5,452 bases of DNA, taken from Eubacterium sp. (GTDB lineage Bacteria; Bacillota; Clostridia; Lachnospirales; Lachnospiraceae). Each line of letters opens with the position of its first letter. Within the stretch, counting starts at the first letter, position 1. A program made the translations under genes and the position numbers. The stretch lies in NCBI GenBank assembly GCA_017616955.1, contig JAFZXD010000134.1:1-5452 (forward strand), written 5' to 3'. Under the pieces are notes generated by a model. It was given only the letters and a program-made list of their open reading frames with translations. It had not been told where the DNA came from and searched no databases. This document shows positions 1 to 5,173 of this stretch, piece after piece.

Positions 1-732
1 CTTAACAGAACTATTCCTGGAATAGATGCATCCAAGGATGATGCAAGAAGCATCGCCCAGAGCATATCTGATGATAATCTTTTCATCGAGACAAAGCCTG
101 CATTCGGTAAAGATATGGTTACTGGATTCATCAAGCTTGGTGGAGCAACTGTTGCAGTTGTTGCTAATCAGGTTTCTGAGTCTAAGGGTCTTATTACTCC
201 GGATGGAGCTGAGAAGGCTGCAGAGTTCGTAAGCTTTGCAGATTCATTTAACATTCCAATACTTACACTTACAGCTGCAAAAGGTTTTGAAGCAACATTT
301 GAGAGCGAGAAGTTTGTTGCTAAGGCATCAGCTAAGCTTACTGTTGCACTTACAGAAGCAACTGTTCCGAAGGTAAATGTCATCATCGGTGATGCATTCG
401 GTTCAGCTTATATTGTTATGAATTCAAAATCTATCGGAGCAGATGTTGTTTATGCATGGCCTACAGCTAAGATTGGTCTTACTGATCCTAAGACTGCTGC
501 AGAGATTATGTATGCTGATGACATTGCAGCTGCTTCAAATAAAGAAGAGGCTATAAAGGATGCTGCCGCTAAGATTACTGAGGCACAGTCAAGTGCACTT
601 GCAGCAGCTAAGAGAGGTTATGTTGATGACATAATCGAGCCTGATGCTACAAGAAAGAGACTCATTGCAGTATTTGATATGCTTGCAACTAAGAGAGAGG
701 ACAGACCATATAGAAAACATATGGCTTTCTAG
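1..732 (+). CDS. Acyl-CoA carboxyltransferase (MmdA / transcarboxylase 12S family), C-terminal part, 5'-truncated
   Basis: The frame is open from base 1 to a TAG at 730-732, giving 243 residues; the start codon and the N-terminal half lie outside the window. An internal ATG at 115 is not the start, because family-like sequence continues upstream of it. Recognisable blocks are DMVTGFIKLGGATVAVVANQ (window residues 38-57), FNIPILTLT (83-91), EATVPKVNVI (119-128), AFGSAYIVMNSK (132-143), GADVVYAWPTAKIG (146-159), and a closing KRED-KH tail. These match the C-terminal crotonase-like half of biotin-dependent carboxyltransferases, which move CO2 between carboxybiotin and an acyl-CoA such as methylmalonyl-CoA. 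The protein should be cytoplasmic and work with the biotin carrier at 1808 and the beta subunit at 2225. It differs from the classical 12S type: AKGF stands for PGF, GDAFGSAY for RKAYGGAY, and a short glycine-rich segment is missing, so the acyl substrate is uncertain. The family call is firm, the substrate is not. Confidence 0.9.
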   Translation, partial: LNRTIPGIDASKDDARSIAQSISDDNLFIETKPAFGKDMVTGFIKLGGATVAVVANQVSESKGLITPDGAEKAAEFVSFADSFNIPILTLTAAKGFEATFESEKFVAKASAKLTVALTEATVPKVNVIIGDAFGSAYIVMNSKSIGADVVYAWPTAKIGLTDPKTAAEIMYADDIAAASNKEEAIKDAAAKITEAQSSALAAAKRGYVDDIIEPDATRKRLIAVFDMLATKREDRPYRKHMAF

Positions 733-746
733 GGAGGAGTTAACTA

Positions 747-1763
747 ATGAAAAAAAGCTTAAAGAAGAGTTTACTTCTTTGCATGTTACTTTCATTCATT
801 TTTACTCTTGCCGGTTGTGAGAAAAATGAGGATCTGTTTTTCGAAGTAAACAGAGAATCTATGATCAAGACTACAAAGAATATTATATCAGTTTATTATG
901 ATACTGATGATACCGAACAGGAGTATTTCTTGAATGACGGAACTGAGCTTGAGAAGACAGCTGTCAGTGGCTTCCTCGCAGCTCAGACTACAGACCGTGT
1001 AGGAAAGTTTATGTCATTCAGAGATGACAGTACTGCAGAGATTACGAACGGTGCCAACGGAAAGGTTAACTGTTCTATACTATGTAAATACGAACACAGA
1101 GATGTCAAAGTAACCGTATCTTATACACAGAACAGAAAGTTCGATCTTGATGCGGCTGCTTTCAAGGATAATCTGAATAATCAGGCAGCACAGTACGGAG
1201 TAGATGCTGAAACATTAATAACTCAGTCATATGCGAATGATGACAGATTTGACGTATCTTCTGTAGATGCATTTGTTGAAAGCTTTCTTGCTCTTCAGTA
1301 TAACGAGATGCGTTATAATCCGGAAGAGTGTGAAGTAAGTGCAGTTTATTCAAAGAGAGAACTTATCTCACAGGCAGGAAAGAATACAATTATAGGAATG
1401 GGCGTCGTTTTCGCAGTTCTTATATTTATATCATTTATCATCAGTCTTCTGAAATATCTTCCTATGCTCTTTGATGCTGACATCAGAAAGCAGAGAGCTG
1501 AGAAGAAAGCTGCTGAAGAAGCTGCTAAGAAGAAGACAGAGGAATCGATTATTGGAAGCAAGGCTTCAGAGGAAAGTGAAAAGACTGAAGTTGCTGCTGA
1601 CAAGCCTGCGGCAAGCGCAAGTGAGAATCTTGTAAATGATTCTGAACTTGTTGCAGTTATTACTGCTGCTATATATGCGGCATCCGGAAGCGGTGTCAGA
1701 GGACCTGCTTGCACTGCAAGTAATGATAAGCTTGTTGTAAGATCTATAAGAAGAGTACGTTAG
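747..1763 (+). CDS. OadG-like gamma subunit of a Na+-pumping decarboxylase, lipoprotein type
   Basis: This 338-residue protein starts at the ATG 14 bases after the previous stop, behind a strong GGAGGAG site at 733-739 that abuts that stop, so the two genes are probably cotranscribed. Residues 1-24 form a lipoprotein signal with basic KKSLKK, a hydrophobic core and the lipobox LAGC (Cys24). Residues 25-212 are a polar domain, presumably outside the cell, that I cannot assign. Residues 214-236 form one membrane helix (GMGVVFAVLIFISFIISLL). Residues 246-290 are an Ala/Lys/Glu-rich linker. The end resembles OadG/MmdD C-termini: SELVAVITAAIYAA (299-312) and LVVRSIRRV (329-337). In OadG proteins the cytoplasmic tail holds the alpha subunit onto the membrane beta subunit; that role here is inferred from the family and the place between carboxyltransferase and oadB. 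Classical OadG is under 100 residues or so, thus the outside domain is an addition. The function of that domain is unknown. Confidence 0.83.
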   Translation: MKKSLKKSLLLCMLLSFIFTLAGCEKNEDLFFEVNRESMIKTTKNIISVYYDTDDTEQEYFLNDGTELEKTAVSGFLAAQTTDRVGKFMSFRDDSTAEITNGANGKVNCSILCKYEHRDVKVTVSYTQNRKFDLDAAAFKDNLNNQAAQYGVDAETLITQSYANDDRFDVSSVDAFVESFLALQYNEMRYNPEECEVSAVYSKRELISQAGKNTIIGMGVVFAVLIFISFIISLLKYLPMLFDADIRKQRAEKKAAEEAAKKKTEESIIGSKASEESEKTEVAADKPAASASENLVNDSELVAVITAAIYAASGSGVRGPACTASNDKLVVRSIRRVR

Positions 1764-1807
1764 GTGATTCTTTTATTAAGAATACATTTTGTATAAGGAG
1801 AATAGAA

Positions 1808-2191
1808 ATGAAGAATTATAGAATAACAGTAAATGGAAGCGTATATGACGTAGCAGTTGAAGAAATCGGAGGAGCAGCTCCTGCAGCTGCAGCTCCAGCA
1901 CCTGTAGCAGCACCTGCGGCTCCTGCTGCAGCACCGGCTGCCGCAGCTCCGGCACCTGCAGCATCAGGATCACAGGGTAGTGTAGTAGTATCTGCACCTA
2001 TGCCTGGTAAGATTCTTGGAGTTAAGACAGAAGTAGGAAAGTCAGTTAAGAAGGGTGATGTACTTCTTGTTCTTGAAGCTATGAAGATGGAAAATGAGAT
2101 CGTTGCACCTGAGGATGGTACAGTTGCATCTGTAAACGTTACAGTTGGTGCCTCAGTTGAATCAGGAGATACACTTGTTACATTAAACTAA
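1808..2191 (+). CDS. Biotin carboxyl carrier protein (MmdC / transcarboxylase 1.3S type)
   Basis: The 127-residue protein begins at an ATG 7 bases after AAGGAG (1795-1800). Residues 1-20 (MKNYRITVNGSVYDVAVEEI) match the N-terminal segment of small 1.3S-type carriers, which docks to carboxyltransferases. Residues 22-53 are an alanine/proline linker, likely a flexible tether. Residues 58-127 form a biotinyl domain with PMPGKI (64-69), the biotinylation motif EAMKMENEI (90-98; Lys93 is the biotinylated lysine), APEDGTV and GDTLV near the end. It shuttles the carboxyl group in the cytoplasm between carboxyltransferase sites and the membrane beta subunit. It is the only biotin domain in the window and the oadA-type gene at 3632 lacks one, so it probably serves both carboxyltransferases. 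A lipoyl domain is unlikely, because AMKM is the biotin signature. The gene sits 44 bases after the OadG-like gene and 33 before oadB. Confidence 0.96.
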   Translation: MKNYRITVNGSVYDVAVEEIGGAAPAAAAPAPVAAPAAPAAAPAAAAPAPAASGSQGSVVVSAPMPGKILGVKTEVGKSVKKGDVLLVLEAMKMENEIVAPEDGTVASVNVTVGASVESGDTLVTLN

Positions 2192-2224
2192 GTGTATGCT
2201 TAATTAGAACCTGAGGAGGTAGAA

Positions 2225-3346
2225 ATGAAAGATATTATTCTAAATCTTGCCGGACAGACAGGTTTTGCTACCCTTGACTGGAAGAATTATATCATGATAC
2301 TTGTTGCGTTTCTCTTCATGTATCTTGCTATAGCTAAGGGGTTTGAACCACTTCTGCTTGTACCGATTTCATTCGGTATGTTCCTGGTAAATATGTTTCC
2401 TAGTATTATACAGGAAGGTGGACTTCTTCACTATTTCTATAAACTGGATGAGTGGAGTATCCTTCCGTCACTTATATTCATGGGTGTAGGTGCCATGACG
2501 GACTTTGGTCCTCTGATAGCCTACCCGCCAAGCTTTATATTGGGTGCTGCGGCACAGTTTGGTATTTACGGAGCTTATTTCCTTGCAATCGCTCTTGGAT
2601 TTACAGGAAAAGAAGCTGCTGCTATATCAATCATCGGTGGTGCTGATGGTCCTACATCAATCTTCCTTGCCGGAAAGCTCGGAATGGGTGATACACTTCT
2701 CGGACCTATAGCTGTTGCTGCATATTCATATATGTCACTCGTACCTGTTATACAGCCACCATTCATGAAGCTTTTCACAACAAAGAAGGAAAGACTTATC
2801 AAGATGCCTCAGCTTCGTAAAGTTACAAAGCTTGAGAAGATAGTTTTCCCTATCGTTGTTACACTCGTTGTAGTTATGATACTTCCTACAACAGCTCCTC
2901 TTGTAGGTATGCTTATGCTTGGTAACCTTTTCAGAGAATCAGGTGTTGTAAAGCAGCTTACAGAGACAGCTTCAAATGCTATGATGTACATTGTTGTTAT
3001 CCTTCTTGGAACATCAGTAGGAGCTACAACAAGTGCAGAAGCATTCCTTCAGATGACAACTATCAAGATAGTTGTTCTTGGACTTGTAGCATTCAGTCTT
3101 GGTACCACGATGGGTGTCCTATTCGGAAAACTCATGTGCTTTGTTACCAAGGGTAAGGTTAATCCGCTTATCGGATCAGCCGGAGTTTCAGCCGTACCTA
3201 TGGCAGCCAGAGTTTCTCAGAAGGTTGCAGCAGAGTACGATCCTACAAACTTCCTTCTTATGAATGCGATGGGACCTAATGTTGCCGGAGTTATCGGTAC
3301 AGCCGTTGCCGCCGGAACGTTCATGGCGATTTTCAACGTGCACTAA
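2225..3346 (+). CDS. oadB: Na+-translocating decarboxylase beta subunit (OadB/MmdB/GcdB family)
   Basis: This 373-residue polytopic membrane protein has a strong AGGAGG (2214-2219) 5 bases before its ATG. Its family signatures are clear: IIGGADGPTSIFLAGKLG (136-153), in which Asp141 matches the essential aspartate of the Klebsiella OadB GGADGPT motif; NPLIGSAGVSAVPMAARV (313-330); and NAMGPNVAGVIGTAVAAG (347-364) with Asn352. Hydrophobic stretches lie near residues 22-38, 42-58, 99-124, 156-180, 206-227, 250-266, 280-303 and 342-369, in keeping with a multi-helix transporter. The family decarboxylates the carboxybiotin carried by the small biotin protein and uses the energy to export Na+. At about 370 residues it is the shorter form; the enterobacterial type is longer. 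Oxaloacetate, methylmalonyl-CoA and glutaconyl-CoA pumps share this subunit, so the symbol states the family rather than the substrate. It is probably cotranscribed with the three genes before it. Confidence 0.96.
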   Translation: MKDIILNLAGQTGFATLDWKNYIMILVAFLFMYLAIAKGFEPLLLVPISFGMFLVNMFPSIIQEGGLLHYFYKLDEWSILPSLIFMGVGAMTDFGPLIAYPPSFILGAAAQFGIYGAYFLAIALGFTGKEAAAISIIGGADGPTSIFLAGKLGMGDTLLGPIAVAAYSYMSLVPVIQPPFMKLFTTKKERLIKMPQLRKVTKLEKIVFPIVVTLVVVMILPTTAPLVGMLMLGNLFRESGVVKQLTETASNAMMYIVVILLGTSVGATTSAEAFLQMTTIKIVVLGLVAFSLGTTMGVLFGKLMCFVTKGKVNPLIGSAGVSAVPMAARVSQKVAAEYDPTNFLLMNAMGPNVAGVIGTAVAAGTFMAIFNVH

Positions 3347-3376
3347 CATGGCAATTGTTTAGCAGGTGGACGGATA

Positions 3377-3420
3377 CAAGTGAGCATCGTGTAAACTTGT
3401 TTACCAAGATGCTCATCTTG
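3377..3420 (+). repeat. Long hairpin flanked by GACGGA direct repeats
   Basis: CAAG-TGAGCATC (3377-3388) pairs with GATGCTCA and CTTG (3408-3415, 3417-3420; T3416 bulged). An inner palindrome GTAAAC-TT-GTTTAC (3391-3404) extends the stem across a small internal loop. That makes about 18 possible base pairs, although the 2-base loop would have to open. The hexamer GACGGA stands on both sides (3369-3374 and 3423-3428). No T run follows, so it is not an intrinsic terminator on this strand. Confidence 0.75.
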
Positions 3421-3430
3421 GAGACGGACA

Positions 3431-3449
3431 AACTTTGCGAAGCAAAGTT
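3431..3449 (+). repeat. Perfect 8-bp hairpin with a GAA loop
   Basis: AACTTTGC (3431-3438) and GCAAAGTT (3442-3449) are perfectly complementary around the triloop GAA. The apex GCGAAGC is known as an unusually stable small DNA hairpin. The following bases, GCTTAAAA, are not a T run, so a terminator role on the + strand is unlikely. Bases 3447-3449 are shared with the second long-range helix, so at its edge the two pairings exclude each other. Confidence 0.75.
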
Positions 3450-3459
3450 GCTTAAAATA

Positions 3460-3503
3460 CATGAGCGAGGTGTCTGCGTTAGCAGACAGTAGAGCATCGC
3501 ATG
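3460..3503 (+). repeat. Bulged stem-loop with a 7-bp apical helix
   Basis: TGTCTGC (3471-3477) and GCAGACA (3482-3488) form a perfect apical stem closed by GTTA. A lower stem can form from CATG and CGA (3460-3463, 3466-3468; A3464 and G3465 bulged) with TCG-CATG (3497-3503). Between them lies an asymmetric internal loop of GG against GTAGAGCA. The lower stem competes with an alternative pairing of CGCAT (3498-3502) with ATGCG (3538-3542). Confidence 0.65.
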
Positions 3504-3505
3504 AG

Positions 3506-3534
3506 AATTCGTATAAGCTTGCTTAATACGAATT
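3506..3534 (+). repeat. 9-bp hairpin AATTCGTAT / ATACGAATT
   Basis: AATTCGTAT (3506-3514) pairs perfectly with ATACGAATT (3526-3534). The stem continues with AAG against CTT past a bulged A3525, leaving the loop CTTG. If CGCAT (3498-3502) pairs with ATGCG (3538-3542), the helix extends further outward across a GAG/GAT internal loop. Just downstream is a tandem TATGCG-TATGCG (3537-3548). Confidence 0.72.
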
Positions 3535-3631
3535 GATATGCGTATGCGTACGTCGCGAATACATATTTAAGCAACCTGATAAACAATAAAAAAGAATATA
3601 AGATACAAATTATTAGAAAGGAAATAATAAC

Positions 3632-5038
3632 ATGTCAGAAATTAAGAAGCTTGGCATTACAGAGACTGTCCTCCGTGACGCTCATCAGTCACTGATAGCT
3701 ACTCGTATGCCAACCGAAGAAATGCTTCCAATCATAGATAAGATGGATAAAGTTGGCTACCACTCAGTTGAGTGCTGGGGTGGTGCTACATTCGATTCAT
3801 GTCTCAGATTCCTTAAGGAAGATCCATGGGACAGACTTCGTAAGCTTAAAGATGGATTCAAGAACACAAAGCTTCAGATGCTCTTCAGAGGTCAGAACAT
3901 TCTTGGATACAGACCATATGCAGATGACGTTGTAGAGTACTTCGTACAGAAGTCTATCGCAAATGGTATCGATATCATCCGTATTTTCGACTGCCTCAAT
4001 GATCTTCGTAACCTTGAGACAGCAGTTAAAGCTACAAACAAAGAAGGTGGTCATGCACAGATCGCCCTTTCATATACACTTGGAGATGCTTATACTCTTG
4101 ATTACTGGAAAGAAACAGCCAGAAAGATCGAAGAGATGGGAGCTAACTCAATCTGTATCAAAGATATGTCAGGTCTTCTTGTACCTTATGAGGCAGAGAG
4201 ACTTGTTAAGGCTCTTAAGGAAGGTTCAAGTCTTCCAATTCAGCTTCATACACATTACACATCAGGTGTAGCTTCTATGACATACCTTAAGGCTGCTGAA
4301 GCTGGTGTAGATGTTATAGATACAGCTATATCTCCATTTGCTCTTGGTACATCACAGCCTGCAACAGAAGTTATGGTTGAGACATTCAAGGGTACTGACA
4401 GAGATACAGGACTTGATCAGAATCTTCTTGCTGAGATCGCTGAGTACTTCAGACCATACAGAGAAGAGTGTCTTGAATCTGGGCTTATGAGCACTAAGAT
4501 TCTTGGTGTTAACATTAAGACTCTTCTTTATCAGGTACCTGGTGGAATGCTTTCAAACCTTGTATCACAGCTTAAGGAAGCAAAACAGGATGATAAGCTC
4601 CAGGAAGTTCTCGAGGAAGTTCCTCGCGTACGTAAAGACTTTGGTGAGCCACCTCTTGTTACACCTTCATCTCAGATCGTTGGTACACAGGCTGTTCTTA
4701 ACGTTCTTATGGGCGAGAGATACAAGATGGTTACTAAAGAGTCTAAAGACCTTCTTTCAGGTAAGTATGGTCAGACAATTAAGCCATTTGATCCTGAAGT
4801 TCAGAAGAAAGCTATCGGAGATACAAAGCCTATAACACACAGACCTGCAGATGATCTTGAGCCTGAGCTTGATAAGCTTAGATCAGAGATTTCTCAGTAC
4901 ATTCAGCAGGATGAGGATGTGCTTTCATACGCACTGTTTCCACAGGTTGCTACAGACTTCTTTAAGTATAGAGAAGCTCAACAGACAGGTGTGGATCTCT
5001 CTAAAGCAGATACTACAAACAAGACATATCCTGCTTAA
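3632..5038 (+). CDS. oadA: Oxaloacetate decarboxylase alpha / pyruvate carboxyltransferase (transcarboxylase 5S type), no biotin domain
   Basis: This 468-residue cytoplasmic enzyme starts at the ATG 9 bases after AAAGGA (3617-3622). The N-terminal TIM-barrel carboxyltransferase domain (about 5-275) shows ETVLRDAHQS (11-20, with metal ligand Asp16), ECWGGATFD (47-55), LFRGQN (84-89), RIFDCLND (117-124), KDMSG (177-181, with the conserved active-site Lys177), HTHYTSG (206-212, metal-binding His206 and His208) and ALGTSQP (237-243, with the conserved Thr240). The PYC_OADA region follows, with QVPGGMLSNL (301-310) and EEVPRVRKDFGEPPLVTPSSQIVG (starting at 328). The family moves carboxyl between biotin and pyruvate/oxaloacetate. 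Full OadA and PycB are near 600 residues and end in a biotin domain; this one stops after the carboxyltransferase part, as transcarboxylase 5S does, and so needs the carrier at 1808. It lies 285 bases after oadB behind the hairpin element, so it may be separately controlled. Confidence 0.95.
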   Translation: MSEIKKLGITETVLRDAHQSLIATRMPTEEMLPIIDKMDKVGYHSVECWGGATFDSCLRFLKEDPWDRLRKLKDGFKNTKLQMLFRGQNILGYRPYADDVVEYFVQKSIANGIDIIRIFDCLNDLRNLETAVKATNKEGGHAQIALSYTLGDAYTLDYWKETARKIEEMGANSICIKDMSGLLVPYEAERLVKALKEGSSLPIQLHTHYTSGVASMTYLKAAEAGVDVIDTAISPFALGTSQPATEVMVETFKGTDRDTGLDQNLLAEIAEYFRPYREECLESGLMSTKILGVNIKTLLYQVPGGMLSNLVSQLKEAKQDDKLQEVLEEVPRVRKDFGEPPLVTPSSQIVGTQAVLNVLMGERYKMVTKESKDLLSGKYGQTIKPFDPEVQKKAIGDTKPITHRPADDLEPELDKLRSEISQYIQQDEDVLSYALFPQVATDFFKYREAQQTGVDLSKADTTNKTYPA

Positions 5039-5074
5039 TCAATTAATTTGAATTATTGATTTTAGTCACAATAT

Positions 5075-5114
5075 ATCAGCACTTTTCCGTTGTGGAAGGT
5101 GCTGATTTTTGTTA
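5075..5114 (+). terminator. Intrinsic terminator after oadA
   Basis: The left arm ATCAGCACTTTTC (5075-5087) pairs with the right arm GGAAGGTGCTGAT (5094-5106) as 13 base pairs, two of them G-U, around a 6-base loop CGTTGT. The T-rich run TTTTTGTT follows at 5106-5113. It begins 36 bases after the oadA stop. The complementary strand lacks a T run, so it works in one direction and marks the end of the carboxyltransferase gene set. Confidence 0.9.
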
Positions 5115-5118
5115 TAGT
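5090..5118 (+). promoter_or_regulatory. Possible weak promoter for the downstream membrane protein gene
   Basis: TATAGT (5113-5118) resembles a -10 box and TTGTGG (5090-5095), 17 bases upstream, keeps only the TTG of a -35 box. It overlaps the terminator hairpin. A promoter is expected between the terminator and the gene at 5174, but this particular match is weak. Confidence 0.25.
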
Positions 5119-5160
5119 TATGAAGGTGATAAAGATGTTATTGGAATTTGTTTTTCGCTG

Positions 5161-5166
5161 AAAGGA
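5161..5166 (+). promoter_or_regulatory. Ribosome binding site that decides the start at 5174
   Basis: AAAGGA lies 7 bases before the ATG at 5174 but only 1 base before the in-frame ATG at 5168. Normal spacing therefore favours 5174 as the start. Confidence 0.7.
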
Positions 5167-5173
5167 TATGTTT

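Larger units (their letters stand above)
3354..3587 (+). repeat. 234-base structured element with imperfect terminal inverted repeats
   Basis: The left end ATTGTTTAGCAGGT (3354-3367) pairs with the right end ACCTGATAAACAAT (3574-3587) at 13 of 14 positions; the one mismatch is G3362 against A3579. Inside, GTTGCTTAAA (3447-3456) is complementary to TTTAAGCAAC (3566-3575), a second long-range helix that would stack directly on the outer one. Local hairpins lie at 3377-3420, 3431-3449, 3460-3503 and 3506-3534, with an imperfect fold around 3536-3566. Taken together this gives a multi-branched RNA fold, or a mobile DNA element with inverted ends. No obvious target-site duplication and no transposase are visible. 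I do not recognise it as a named riboswitch or RNA class, and the strand given is only that of the flanking genes. The pairing is seen directly; its function is not known. Confidence 0.72.
3347..3631 (+). other. 285-base gene-free spacer between oadB and oadA
   Basis: I see no credible coding region here; the ATG at 3348 opens only four codons before TAG. Bases 3354-3587 hold a hairpin-rich element described separately. Bases 3588-3631 are an A-rich leader ending in the ribosome binding site AAAGGA (3617-3622), 9 bases before the oadA ATG. No convincing promoter was found: TATAAG at 3597-3602 could be a -10 box, but no good -35 box lies at 16-18 bases. There is also no hairpin followed by a T run just after oadB, so read-through from oadB into oadA is possible. 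The spacer is far longer than the 14-, 44- and 33-base gaps between the other genes. Confidence 0.85.

Noticed and set aside
115..732. Complete carboxyltransferase gene starting at ATG 115
   Set aside because: The same frame is open to base 1 with family-like sequence, and no ribosome binding site precedes 115; it is an internal methionine.
1767..1783. Hairpin ATTCTT / AAGAAT after the OadG-like gene
   Set aside because: Only 6 A/T-rich pairs and no proper T run; too weak for a terminator, and the short gap suggests cotranscription.
1346..1997. Minus-strand open frames opposite the OadG-like and biotin carrier genes
   Set aside because: They are shadows of the Ala/Lys/Glu-rich and Ala/Pro-rich coding sequence, without ribosome binding sites or recognisable products.
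3377..3460. Terminator directly after oadB
   Set aside because: The hairpins at 3377-3420 and 3431-3449 are not followed by a T run on the + strand.
3354..3587. CRISPR array or known riboswitch
   Set aside because: There are no evenly spaced direct repeats, and I cannot match the sequence to a known aptamer core.
3574..3602. Promoter for oadA with TATAAG at 3597-3602
   Set aside because: No -35-like hexamer at normal spacing; A/T-rich leaders give such -10 matches by chance.
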